Source: Lepus europaeus (taxonomy: Eukaryota; Chordata; Mammalia; Lagomorpha; Leporidae). From it: a stretch of DNA of 64,000 bases. The stretch covers positions 66,321,297 to 66,385,296 of the forward strand of contig NC_084836.1 of assembly GCF_033115175.1 (NCBI RefSeq), read 5' to 3'. Within the stretch, counting starts at the first letter, position 1. Every line of letters begins with the position of its first letter. Shown in pieces: positions 23,064 through 32,775 of the stretch. Made by a program: the position numbers and the translations under genes. The notes under the pieces are model-generated. The model was not told where the DNA came from. It was given only the letters and a program-made list of their open reading frames with translations, and ran no database searches.

Positions 23064-23392
23064 TTTTTATTTATTTATTTTTGACAGGCAGAGTGGACAG
23101 TGAGAGAGACAGAGAGAAAGGTCTTCCTTTGCCATTGGTTCACCCTCCAATGGCCGCCGCGGCCGGCGCACCACACTGATCTGAAGGCAGAAGCCAGGTG
23201 CTTCTCCTGGTCTCCCATGGGGTGCAGGGCCCAAGCACTTGGGCCATCCTCCACTGCCTTCCTGTGCCATAGCAGAGAGCTGGCCTGGAAGAGGGGCAAC
23301 TGGGACAGAATCTGGCACCCCAACTGGGACTAGAACCCGGTGTGCTGGCGCCGCTAGGCAGAGGATTAGCCTGTTGAGCCACGGCGCCGGCT
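23064..23392 (-). repeat. CSINE of the GC-rich head subfamily
   Basis: It has TTTTTGACAGGCAGAGTGGA at the tail side and CCGCGGCCGGCGC inside, and ends GAGCCACGGCGCCGGC. The duplication GGCCATTTTC/GGCCATTCTC (23054, 23393) has one mismatch. Confidence 0.8.
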
Positions 23393-23568
23393 GGCCATTC
23401 TCCATTGCTTTCCTAGTCCATAGCAGAGAGCTGGATGGAAAGTGGAATAGCCTGGACTCAAACCAGCACTCAGATTTGGGATGCCGGCATTGCAAGCCCA
23501 CTGCACCATAATGCTAGTTTGGGTCTTTTGGAGATCCACGGAGGCATCATATAGCCAAGAGCCAAGAA

Positions 23569-23862
23569 TTGGCGCTGGGGTGCAGTGAGTCTCTTGTGGA
23601 GCTGGCATCCCATATGGGAGTTCTGGTTCCAGTCCCTGCTGCTCCACTTCCCATCCAGCTCCCTGCTAATGCACCTGGGTAGGCAGCAGAAGATGGCCCA
23701 AGTGCTTGAACCCCTGCCATTCACATGGGAGACCAGAACTAAGCTCTTGGCTCCTGGCTTAGGTCTGGTGGGAGGGACCTAGCTGTTGGGGTGGTTCGGG
23801 GAGTAAACCAGTAGATTTCTCTTTCTCTCTACCTTTCAAATTAATAAATCTTTTTTAATTTT
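23569..23862 (+). repeat. CSINE
   Basis: Head GGCGCTGGGGTGCAGTGAG, CATCCCATATGGGAG, tail CTACCTTTCAAATTAATAAA. Confidence 0.7.
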
Positions 23863-24173
23863 TTAAAAAAGATTTATTTATTTGAGGCAGAGTTACAGAC
23901 AGACAGAGAGATCTTTCATCTACTGGTTCACTTCCCAAATGGCTGCAATGGCTGGAACTGGGCTAATCTGAAGCCAAAAGCTAGGAGCTTCTTCCTGGTC
24001 TCCCACATGGGCGCAGGGGCCCAAGGACTTGGGCCATCTTCTACTGCTTTCCCAGGTGCATTAGCAGGGAGCTGGATCAGAAGAGGAGCTGCCAGGACAC
24101 AAACCGGTGCTCATATGGGATGCCGGCACCACAAGCGGAGGCTTAGCCTACCACGCCACAGTGCCAGCCCCAA
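23863..24173 (-). repeat. CSINE
   Basis: AAAGATTTATTTATTTGAGG ... CACGCCACAGTGCCAGCCCC is the reverse of a full-length copy. It is tail-to-tail with the preceding element. Confidence 0.8.
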
Positions 24174-25185
24174 AATTAAAAAAAAATCTTTGAGGAAAAA
24201 AAAAAAAAAGGAACTAAGGCTGTGCTATTTACAGAGATGCTAGAATACTCGTACCTTCTCGTCTGGGTCCCCAAATGTCTATGGAACAGGGACACACCCT
24301 GCCTCTCACATGGAGTGTGGGGGAAGGAGTCTGCCTCTTCCTTACCCCCCAGAATTCAGTTCAGGCACACACTCCCAGGAGCAGAGGGTGGCTCTGTGGC
24401 CCTCCGGCCCTCCTGGACAGCAAGAGAGCGAAACAGAGCAGCCGAGACCCAGGCCCAGCATCTCTGTGGTCCTCCTGACTCAGGTCTTCTTTTTCACTTC
24501 CCTCTGTCTACCCACTTCCCAGTCTGTAGATGGAAGGAGGGAAGGTGACATGACGACAGTTAAAGGGGAGGGAGGGGACAAGAGAGGCCTCTGGGTTCAT
24601 CAGCTGTGAAGGTGGTCGGTGGGGTGGTTTGCTGTGGCTTAGAAATAGAAGCTAATGAGGTTTCAGGGTGTTTTTGTTTATTTTTTCAGGTCAACTTGGC
24701 TCAGAAAAAAAAAAAAAAGAAAATGGAGACACGGGAGGCTGAGGGCAGGATTGGCTCTGCAGAAGAGTGGGTAGAGAGAAACAGGGGTCACAGAAAAACA
24801 TGGGGCAGAAGATGGGGAGAGACCGGAGTACACTGACTCTGGGGACGCTGGGGTGCTAGCACCCACCAGATGCCTCAAACCTGCTGGCTTAAAACCTAGC
24901 TCATGGTGTTCTGCATGCCTGCTCCCCGCTCATGTTCCTGGTCTTATGGACTACCAGAGCGCCAGCCATCCAGAAGATGGAGCGCCAGCCATGGTCCTCT
25001 CTGTTCCTAACCCTTCATCTACGGGGTCCCAAAGGAATCTCATTTGAGCCCTGAAGAATCGATGGCTCCTGATCTGTGTTCTCCATTCCCACCACCACTG
25101 TCCTAACCAGGATTACCCACACGGTTTGTAGGGACCAGAGTAAAATGGAGAAGCCGGGCCCTTGTTCAGAAAAAGTGTTAAAAAT
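24174..25185. other. ZNF385A-GPR84 spacer
   Basis: Non-coding, with short A runs. No gene or identifiable repeat. Confidence 0.4.
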
Positions 25186-25455
25186 TTGGAGCCTGCGTTG
25201 TGGGGCAGCGGGTTAAACCACCACTTGGGTTGCCCATATCTCATGTCCTGCCTCTGAACCAGCTTCCTGCTGGTGCACCTGGGAGGCAGCAAATGATAGC
25301 CCAAGGCCTTGGGTCCCTACCACCCATGGCAGAAACCTGGATGGAGTTCCTGGTTTGTGGCTTCCACCTGGCGCAGCCCTGGCTGTTGCAGGCGTTTGGG
25401 GAGTGAGCCAGTGGATGAAAGATCTGTGTGTGTCTCTGTCACTCTGCCTTTCTTT
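25186..25455 (+). repeat. CSINE
   Basis: Head GGAGCCTGCGTTGTGGGGCAG, GGCCTTGGGTCCCTACCACC, end GTCACTCTGCCTTTC. Diverged. Confidence 0.7.
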
Positions 25456-25460
25456 CTTTT

Positions 25461-25798
25461 TTAAAAATATTTATTATTTATTTATTTATTTATTTGAAAG
25501 GCAGAGTGACAGAGAGGGAAAGAGAGAGAGAAAGAGAAATCTTCCATACGCTGGTTCACTCCCCAAATAGCCACAACAGCTAGAGCTGTGCCAATTTGAA
25601 GCCAGGATCCAGGAGTTTCTTCTGAGTCTCCCACATGGGTGCAGGGGCCCAAGGACTTCGGCCATCTTCTACTGCTTTCCCAGGCCATAGCAGAGAGCTT
25701 GGATCGGAAGTGGAACAGCCAGGATTCAAACCGGTGCCCATATGGGATGCTGGCACTGGAAGCAGTGGCTTTACCCACTATGCCACAGCTCTGGCCCC
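25461..25798 (-). repeat. CSINE
   Basis: TTTATTTATTTGAAAGGCAG ... CACTATGCCACAGCTCTGG, a reverse full-length copy. Confidence 0.8.
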
Positions 25799-25823
25799 AA
25801 ATCCTTCTTTTTAAATAAGAGTT

Positions 25824-26157
25824 TGGGGCTCAGCATTATGGGATAGTGAGTGAAGCTGCTGTTCGCAATGCCAGCATCCCGTATTAGAACACTGGTTGGA
25901 GTCCCAGTCACTCTGCTCCCAGTCCAGCTCCCTGCTAATCCGCCTGAGAAAGCAGATGATGGCCCAAGTCCTTGGGCCCCTGTCACCCACATAAGAGGCC
26001 CAGATGGAGTTCCTGGCTCCTGATTTTGACCTGGCCCAGCCCCAGCCATCGCAGCCATATGAGTAATGAAACACAGATGGAAGATCCTCTCTCTGTCTCT
26101 CCCTCTTTCTTTTGTTGCTCTGCCTTTCAAATAAATAAAAAACAAAAATCTTAAAAA
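25824..26157 (+). repeat. CSINE
   Basis: Head GGGGCTCAGCATTATGGGAT, end CTCTGCCTTTCAAATAAATA. Confidence 0.8.
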
Positions 26158-26637
26158 GAAGGAAGCATTTCAAGACAGTGACTGAAGATCATGCAACCAA
26201 GCACCACTCCTAATAAGTGTGGGGCCCTGTGTGATTCACATCCAGCGTGGTCCTAACACAAGCCCTTTCTGTCTCTGGTCTGCACTGCTGGCTCTTTCCT
26301 GGTCTCTCTCACTTCCAGGCTGTCGCTCACAGCTGTCTCCCTGCAGACCTGTTTTTAATACCTCCAGCATAAACCCCAGCCCCTTAGCGCCCTGCTCTTG
26401 CCAGTCTCCTCCGCGCTCCCTCCCTCATGCCCTCATCGGCCTCTACCTGAACCCGCACGCCTCTGCGCATGCTCTTTCCTCTGTCCTGGATAACTTCCTA
26501 CTGATCTTCCCCCAAAACTCCTGTTCATGGTTCCTCCCTTTCCTCCTTGGCAGCTCACTCCTTCCTCTAAGCCCATGCCATGCTTTATAACAAGCCTCAG
26601 CAAACTTTTTCTGAAAGGGACTGATAGGAAATATTTT

Positions 26638-27002
26638 TTTAAATTTATTTTTTATTTATTTTTATTTTTATTTTTGACAGGCAGAGTGGACAGTGAGAGA
26701 GAGAGACAGAGAGAAAGGTCTTCCTTTGCCGTTGGTTCACCCTCCAATGGCCGTCGCGGCTGGTGTGCTGCGGCCGGCGCACCGCGCCGATCCGATAGCA
26801 GGAGCCAGGTGCTTCTCCTGGTCTCCCATGGGGTGCAGGACCCAAGTACTTGGGCCATCCTCCACTGTACTCCCTGGCCACAGCAGAGAGCTGGCCTGGA
26901 AGAGGGGCAACCGGGACAGAATCCGGTGCCCCAACCGGGACTAGAACCCGGTGTGCCGGCGCCGCTAGGCGGAGGATTAGCCTATTGAGCCGCAGCGCCG
27001 GC
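26638..27002 (-). repeat. CSINE of the GC-rich head subfamily with perfect TSD
   Basis: The duplication CTGATAGGAAATATTTT is perfect, at 26621-26637 and 27003-27019. The element contains GACAGGCAGAGTGGACAG and ends GAGCCGCAGCGCCGGC. Confidence 0.88.
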
Positions 27003-27089
27003 CTGATAGGAAATATTTTCAATCATGCTGTCCAAGAGACAAAGATTTGAGGTAGGTACAACATAATAACCATTTAAAATGGAACCATT

Positions 27090-27172
27090 TGGGGGCAGGT
27101 GTTGCGGCACAGCGGGTTAAGCTGCCACTTGGGATTCCTGGATCCCACACCAGAGTGACAGTCGGAGCCCAA
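27090..27172 (+). repeat. CSINE head fragment
   Basis: GGGGGCAGGTGTTGCGGCAC, then GGGTTAAGCTGCC and GGATTCCTGGATCCC. Truncated. Confidence 0.65.
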
Positions 27173-27188
27173 AAAACAATACACAGCA

Positions 27189-27465
27189 GGGGCTGGCATT
27201 GTGGCACAGTGGTATTCCATATGAGCACTGGTTTGAATCCCAGCTGCTCCACTTCCGATGCAGCTCCCTGCTAGTGCAGCTGAGAAAGCTGCAGAAGACG
27301 GTCCAAGTGCTTGGATAAGGTTCCAGGCTCCTGGCTTCAGCCTGGCCCAGCCCCAGCCATTGCAACCATTTGGAAAGTGAGCCAGAGGATGGAAGATTTC
27401 TCTCTCTCTCTTTCTCTGTCTCTCCCTCTCTCTGTCTCACTCTGCCTTTCAAATAAATAAAAGGG
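27189..27465 (+). repeat. CSINE
   Basis: GGGGCTGGCATTGTGGCACA ... CTCTGCCTTTCAAATAAATA, with a (TC)n tract near 27400. Confidence 0.8.
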
Positions 27466-27790
27466 GCCAGTGCCATGGTGCAGTAGGTTAATCCTCCACC
27501 TGGGCCGCCAGCATTCCATATAGGAGCTGGTCCTAGTCCTGGCTGCTCCTCTTCCAATCCAGCTCTCTGCTATGGCCTGGGAAAGCAGTAAAAGATGGCC
27601 CAGTCCTTGGGCCCCTGCATCCATGTAGGAGAGCTGGAAGAAGCTCCTGGCTCCTGGCTTTGGATGGGCGCAGCTCTGTCTGTTGCGGCCATTTGGGGAG
27701 TGAACCAGCAGACAGAAGACCTTTCTCTGTCTCTCCCTCTCACTGTCTGTAACTCTACCTCTCAAATAAATAAATAAAATATTTTAAAAA
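27466..27790 (+). repeat. CSINE
   Basis: It begins directly after the tail of the previous copy: GGGGCCAGTGCCATGGTGCA ... CTCTACCTCTCAAATAAATA. Insertion into A-rich tails is common for this family. Confidence 0.82.
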
Positions 27791-27861
27791 CAAATAAATA
27801 AAATAAAATCTTCTTAAAGCTTACCAATTAAACATTTGTATATTTACCAATTAAACATTTG

Positions 27862-28199
27862 GGTTTTTTTTTTTAAGATTTATTTATTTGAAAGTCAAAG
27901 TTACACAGAGAGAGGAGAGGCAGAGAGAGTGAGAGAGAGGTCTTCCATCCAATGGTTCACTCCCCAATTGGCCGCAACGGCCAGAGCTGTGCCAATCTGA
28001 AACCAGGAGCCAGGAGCTTCTTCAGGGTCTCCCACATGAGTGCAGGTCCCCAAAGACTTAGGCCATCTTGTACTGCTTTCCCAGGCCATAGCAGAGAGCT
28101 GGATCAAAAGTGGAGCAGCTGGGTTGTGAACCAGCACCCATATTGGACGCCAGCGCTTCAGGCCAGGGCGTTAACCTGCTGCCCCACAGCGCCGGACCC
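27862..28199 (-). repeat. CSINE with TSD
   Basis: Flanked by CCAATTAAACATTTG at 27847-27861 and 28200-28214. It ends CCCACAGCGCCGGACCC. A third copy of the flanking motif at 27824-27840 predates the insertion. Confidence 0.82.
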
Positions 28200-28214
28200 C
28201 CAATTAAACATTTG

Positions 28215-28640
28215 TATACTTACATATCTGTCCCCCCTGCCAGACAGAACACAAAACCATGTATCAGAGCTTCTTGGGTCTCCAGTGTCTAGTTCAGAGT
28301 CAGGTGTATAGCAGGTGTTCAATATAGAGGTGTTGAGTGGATGAATGAATGAATGAGTGAATGAATGAATGGACGATTAAACAGGACTGAGCCCCTATGC
28401 AGATCGAAGCCCGGATCCTGGATGCCTCACGTCCCACCTTTCCTCATCTGACTCCTTGTCTCAGATGTGCTAGGGCAGTGCCCCACCTCCAGAGCAGACC
28501 CGAGCCTTCTGGGGTGCCCAGAGCTGCTCCCGGAACCTGGTCTGATCGTTCGGCTGGCCAGGTGCTGCCTCGGTGCCCCAGCAGTTCTCAGCAATGACCT
28601 TGTAGGTGTTCCTGTCACATCAAGAGGGGAAGAGAGCAAG
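28215..28640 (+). repeat. L2-like 3' end plus unique sequence
   Basis: AGCAGGTGTTCAATA ... GGATGAATGAATGAATGAGT (about 28310-28370) is the familiar L2 3'-terminal pattern. The rest is non-coding and unassigned. Confidence 0.45.
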
Positions 28641-28901
28641 CCTAGCCTGAGGAGGAGAAAGGAAGGAGACGGCTCTGGAGCAAGCTGCGGGGAATTTCAC
28701 CAGAGAAGCGAAATGAGAAGCACCGGAGGGCAGAAAGGAAGTGGCCAGCGTTGAGTAACTGCGGACTTTCTTAGTCTGTCAGCCTAGTATAACCGGGAAC
28801 ACGAGAACAGCGTGCCTCGCGCCCGGACGCTGACTGCCCACCAGAAAGGATTGCTCTTGGCCTCTTCCTCTGCAGGGAGAACCGAAGCCGGGTAGACTCC
28901 A
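28640..28901 (+). promoter_or_regulatory. GPR84: probable GPR84 promoter and non-coding first exon
   Basis: A kappaB-like GGGGAATTTC (28689-28698), an IRF-like GAAATGAGAA (28710-28719), an ETS/PU.1-like AGAAAGGAAGTG (28732-28743) and an AP-1-like TGAGTAA (28752-28758) precede a good donor, CCA|GTGAGT at 28901. Known GPR84 is a myeloid, LPS- and TNF-induced gene with a short non-coding first exon, which fits. The start site is not determined. Confidence 0.45.
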
Positions 28902-28958
28902 GTGAGTACTGAGGATGGGGGAAGGCGAGACTTTTCCTTTCTCAAACAGAAAAACCCG

Positions 28959-28973
28959 TGTGTGTGTGTGTGT
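28959..28973. repeat. (GT)n simple repeat
   Basis: CCCGTGTGTGTGTGTGTGT lies in the presumed GPR84 intron. Confidence 0.7.
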
Positions 28974-29030
28974 AGCAGAGAGGAACAGAGGGAACTACAG
29001 TAGCATCCTGAATAGAGGGAGGGGTCTCCT

Positions 29031-29360
29031 GGGGCTGGCATTGTGGCGCAGCAGGGCAAGCTGCCATTGGCGATGCCGGCATTCCCTATGGGAGCACTGG
29101 TTTGAGTCCCAGCTGCTCTGCTTCTGATACAGCTACTGTTAATGTGCCTGGGAAAGCAGTGGAAGATGGCCCAGGTGCTTGGGTCCCTGCAGGCACATAG
29201 GAGACCAGGATGGAGTTGCTGCTTCCTGGCTTTGGCGTGAGCCAGCCATGGCCATTGCAGACATTTGGGGGAGTGAGCCAGTACATGGAAGATCTCTCTT
29301 TCTTTCCCTGTCTCTATGTTACTCTGCCTTTCAAATAAGTAAACTAAATCTTAAAAAAAC
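29031..29360 (+). repeat. CSINE
   Basis: GGGGCTGGCATTGTGGCGCA ... CTGCCTTTCAAATAAGTAAA. Confidence 0.8.
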
Positions 29361-29361
29361 A

Positions 29362-29715
29362 GTTGGGGTTGGCACTGTGGCATAGTGGGTTAAGCTGCCG
29401 TCTGCAGTGCCAGCATCTCATGTGAGTGTCGGTTCAAGTCCTGGCTGCTCCACTTCCCATCCAGCTCCCTGCTAATGGCTTGAGAAAGCAGCAGAGAATA
29501 TCCCAAGTGCATCCCTGTATCATCATAGGAGACCAGGAAGAGGCTCCAGCTGTGGTTGTTGTGACCATTTGGGGAATGAACCAGCAGAGGGAAGATCTCT
29601 CCCCTCCCCTTCACTCCCCTCCCCTGCCCTCCCCTCCCTTCCTCTCCCCCCCCCTCTCATAAATAAACAAATCTTTAAAAAAAAAAAGAAAGAAAGAAAA
29701 GAAAAGAAAACACAC
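29362..29715 (+). repeat. CSINE with CCCCT-rich 3' tract
   Basis: GGGGTTGGCACTGTGGCATA ... TCATAAATAAACAAATC. The usual CT tract is replaced by CTCCCCTCCCC runs at 29598-29655. Confidence 0.78.
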
Positions 29716-30032
29716 ACGAAAAAAGGTTAGAGGGACACCGGGTTTACTGACAGCAACTGGATGGACATCGAAGAGGCCTAGGGTTGGGGGGGCAGGTAGA
29801 GATTTAGAGAGATTTCAATGAGAATTTGGGGAAAGCTTTGAGAAGGGGAAAGGACTGGGAGCATCAGGAGAGAGCTGGGGACGAACGGGGACAACTCTGG
29901 TGGCAGTGACTAATAGCAAGCTCCAGGAGTGCTTCAGGTGTCCCGGGGCCCAGAGCTGCCCAAGGGGTCCGAGTGCAAGGTCAGCTTCTGATCCCCCTTT
30001 CTCGTGCAGCCGCTGCTTCTCCAGCCTCCGTC

Positions 30033-31220
30033 ATGTGGAACACCTCGGACGCCAATTTCTCCTGCTACCACAAGTCTGTGCTAGGCTATCGCTATGTCGC
30101 CGTCAGCTGGGGCGTGATGGTGACTGTGACGGGAACCGTGGGCAACGTGCTCACCCTGCTGGCCCTGGCCATCCAGCCCAAGCTCCGAACCCGCTTCAAC
30201 CTGCTTATTGCCAACCTCACACTGGCCGATCTGCTCTACTGCACCCTCCTCCAGCCCTTCTCGGTGGACACCTACCTGCACCTGCACTGGCGCACCGGCG
30301 CCACCTTCTGCAGGGTCTTTGGGCTCCTCCTTTTTACGTCCAATTCTGTCTCCATCCTCACCCTCTGCCTCATCGCCCTGGGACGCTACCTCCTCATTGC
30401 TCACCCCAAGCTCTTCCCCCACATTTTCAGTGCCAAGGGGGTGGTGCTGGCACTGGTGGGCACCTGGGTCGTGGGTGTGGCCAGCTTCGCCCCACTCTGG
30501 CCTGTCTACGTCTTGGTGCCCGTGGTCTGCACCTGCAGCTTTGACCGCATCCGAGGCCGGCCCTATTCCACCATCCTCATGGGCATCTACTTTGTGCTTG
30601 GACTCAGCAGTGTCGGTGTCTTCTACTGCCTCATCCACCGACAGGTGAGGCGGGCAGCACAGGCACTGGACCAGTACAAGCTGCAACAGGCAAGCGTCCA
30701 CTCCAAGCACGTAGCCGGCACAGATGAGGTCGTGCCTGGTCGCTTCCAGGAGCTGGACAGCGGGCTGGCGTCAGGAGGGCCCAGTGAAGGGATTTCGTTA
30801 GAGCCAGTCAGCGCAGCCACCACCCAGGAAGGGGACTTATCGGAAGCAGGGGATCCGAGCTACGGCAAGGTAGCTAAGCCGATGGCAGAGAAAAGCCACC
30901 CAGAAGCGCCTGCCAAGGCCCGGCCACCTACAGGAGGAGCACGAAGAACTCAGGACTCCCCATCGGAGTTTGGGAAGGTAACCCGGATGTGTTTCGCGGT
31001 GTTCATCTGCTTTGCCCTGAGCTACATCCCTTTCTTGCTGCTCAACATCTTCGACGCCAAGGTCCGGGCTCCCCGGGTTGCCCACATGCTGGCCGCCAAT
31101 CTCACATGGCTCAACGGTTGCATCAACCCTGTGCTCTATGCGGCCATGAACCGACAGTTCCGCCAAGCATACGGCTCCCTCTTGAGACGAGGGCCCCAGA
31201 GTTTCCAGAGGCTCCGTTAG
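30033..31220 (+). CDS. GPR84: GPR84, medium-chain fatty acid receptor (class A GPCR)
   Basis: An uninterrupted 395-residue reading frame starting MWNTSDANFSCYH, the known GPR84 start. Seven hydrophobic helices are evident. N3 and N8 are N-glycosylation sequons. C93 and C168 are placed for the TM3-ECL2 disulphide. R172 in ECL2 (FDRIRGRPY) is the residue reported to bind the fatty-acid carboxylate. TM3 ends G117-R118-Y119 instead of DRY, a known family peculiarity, and TM7 has NPVLY at 365-369. The third intracellular loop is long, about 203-318, polar and Ser/Pro-rich. The receptor couples to Gi/o in macrophages, neutrophils and microglia and promotes inflammatory signalling. An in-frame ATG 60 bases upstream lies before the splice acceptor and was not chosen. 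Length is one residue less than the human protein as I recall it. Confidence 0.97.
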   Translation: MWNTSDANFSCYHKSVLGYRYVAVSWGVMVTVTGTVGNVLTLLALAIQPKLRTRFNLLIANLTLADLLYCTLLQPFSVDTYLHLHWRTGATFCRVFGLLLFTSNSVSILTLCLIALGRYLLIAHPKLFPHIFSAKGVVLALVGTWVVGVASFAPLWPVYVLVPVVCTCSFDRIRGRPYSTILMGIYFVLGLSSVGVFYCLIHRQVRRAAQALDQYKLQQASVHSKHVAGTDEVVPGRFQELDSGLASGGPSEGISLEPVSAATTQEGDLSEAGDPSYGKVAKPMAEKSHPEAPAKARPPTGGARRTQDSPSEFGKVTRMCFAVFICFALSYIPFLLLNIFDAKVRAPRVAHMLAANLTWLNGCINPVLYAAMNRQFRQAYGSLLRRGPQSFQRLR

Positions 31221-31377
31221 CGCCATGTCCGCCCCCCGAGCCAGGGTGCCCAGCTGATGTGAGGACAGGTGAAAGGGACACCTGTGGACAGTCTCACGGC
31301 AACCTCTCCACCCCTAAGCCAACTCCCCCTTGAGCTGTGTTTCAGCCCTCAGCTGCCCGACAGCATTATGAAGTATT

Positions 31378-31383
31378 AATAAA
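31378..31383 (+). terminator. GPR84: poly(A) signal of GPR84
   Basis: AATAAA, 158 bases after the stop codon, followed by a GT-rich stretch (GGTGTGGTCTCTGGTTGG). Confidence 0.8.
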
Positions 31384-31590
31384 TGAACTCTATGCTTGCA
31401 GCGCTCAGGTGTGGTCTCTGGTTGGTTTGGAGTGAGAACCAAATAGCTGAGGATTTGGAAGGACCTGTGTCAGGGCAGGGGCAGGAAGCAACCAGTCTGG
31501 CCCTTTGCCGAGGGGAATCCAGGTGATAAATATGTGAGGTGGCTCAAAAGAATTAGCCTGGGGCGGGCTTTTGATGCAAAAGTTAAGAGC

Positions 31591-31930
31591 CTGAGGCCAG
31601 CGCTGTGGCGTAGTGGGTAAAGCTGCTGCCTACAGTGTCAGCATCCTATGTGGGTGCCAGTTCATGTCCCAGCTGCTCCACTTCCGATCCAGCTCTCTGC
31701 TATGGCCTGGGAAAGCAGTAGAAGATGGCCCAAGTCCTTAAGCCCCTGCACCCACATTGGAGACTCAGAAGAAACTCCTGGCTCCTGGCTTCGGATCAGC
31801 ACAGCTCCGGCCATTGTGGCCAATTGGGGAGTGAACCATTGCATGGAAGACCTCTCTCTCTCTCTCTCTCTCTCTGCCTCTCCTTCTCTCTCTGTGTAAC
31901 TCTTTCAAATAAATAAATATTTTTTTTTAA
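31591..31930 (+). repeat. CSINE
   Basis: GAGGCCAGCGCTGTGGCGTA ... CTCTTTCAAATAAATAAATA. Confidence 0.85.
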
Positions 31931-31943
31931 AAGATCCTACTGC

Positions 31944-32150
31944 AGGGCTGACGCTGTGACATAGCAGATAAACTGCTGCCTGTGGTGCCAGCATCTATGG
32001 GCACAGGTTCGAGACTCAGCTGTTCCTCTTCTGATCCAGCTCTCTGCTATGGCCTGGGAAAGCAGTGAAAGATGGCCCAAGTGCTTGCTCCCCGTCCCCT
32101 GCCCTGTAACTCTGCATCTCAAATAAATAAATAAAAATCTTTAATTAAAA
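31944..32150 (+). repeat. CSINE with internal deletion
   Basis: The head is CAGGGCTGACGCTGTGACAT. The sequence jumps from CCCAAGTGCTTG to CTGTAACTCTGCATCTC, losing the usual middle part. Confidence 0.75.
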
Positions 32151-32412
32151 AAATCCCACTTGGGACACCTGCATCCCATATTTGAATCCCTGGGTTCAAA
32201 TCCCAGCTCCTCTTCCTGCTAACGCACACCCTGGGAGGCAGCAGATGATGGTTCAATGACGGGGCCTCCGCCACCCGTATGGGAGATCCATAGTGAATTC
32301 CTGCCTCCTGGCTTCAGCTTGGCCAAGGCCTGGCTGTTGTGGGCATTTGAGGACTGAATTAGTGGATGGAAGATCTCTCTGCCTTCGAAATAAAATGAAA
32401 AATATGTCTTTT
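32151..32412 (+). repeat. CSINE, 5'-truncated
   Basis: CACTTGGGACACCTGCATCC ... CTGCCTTCGAAATAAAATG. The head is missing. Confidence 0.65.
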
Positions 32413-32428
32413 TAGAAACAGTTTTAGC

Positions 32429-32762
32429 GGCTGGCACTGTGGCTCACTTGGCTAATCCTCCGTCTGCGGTGCCAGCATCCCATATGGGCACCAGGTTCTA
32501 GTCCCGGTTGCTTCTCTTCCAGGCCAGCTCTCTGCTGTGGCCCGGGAGTGCAGTGGAGGATGGCCCAAGTGCTTGGGCCCTGCACCCACATGGAGACCAG
32601 GAGGAAGTACCTGGCTCCTGGCTTCGGATTGGCGCAGCGCTGGCCGTGGTGGCCATTTGGGGAGTGAACCAACGGAAGGAAGACCTATCTCTCTGTCTCT
32701 GTCTCTCTCTCTCTCACTCACTTTCTATAACTCTACCTGTCAAATTAAAAAAAAAAAAAAAA
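32429..32762 (+). repeat. CSINE with perfect TSD
   Basis: AAACAGTTTTAGC flanks it at 32416-32428 and 32763-32775. The head is GGCTGGCACTGTGGCTCACT and the tail is CTACCTGTCAAATT followed by a long A run. Confidence 0.87.
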
Positions 32763-32775
32763 AAACAGTTTTAGC

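Larger units (their letters stand above)
22602..23522 (-). repeat. CSINE carrying two later CSINE insertions
   Basis: The outer reverse element is in three pieces: 22602-22643, 22955-23063 and 23393-23522. The two gaps are filled by younger reverse copies. Flanking duplications support this order. Confidence 0.75.
30010..31400 (+). other. GPR84: GPR84 exon 2 (transcribed span)
   Basis: A pyrimidine tract with TTTCTCGTGCAG precedes 30010. The exon would hold a short 5'UTR, the whole coding region and about 180 bases of 3'UTR. Confidence 0.65.

Noticed and set aside
23067-23501. Open frames of 100-150 codons in several C repeats (also 26645, 44654, 57520, 57644)
   Set aside because: The same peptide patterns recur in every copy. 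They are translations of the SINE, not genes.
29973-30032. In-frame upstream ATG extending GPR84 by 20 residues
   Set aside because: It lies before the likely splice acceptor at 30009, and the extension is not part of known GPR84 proteins, which start at MWN.
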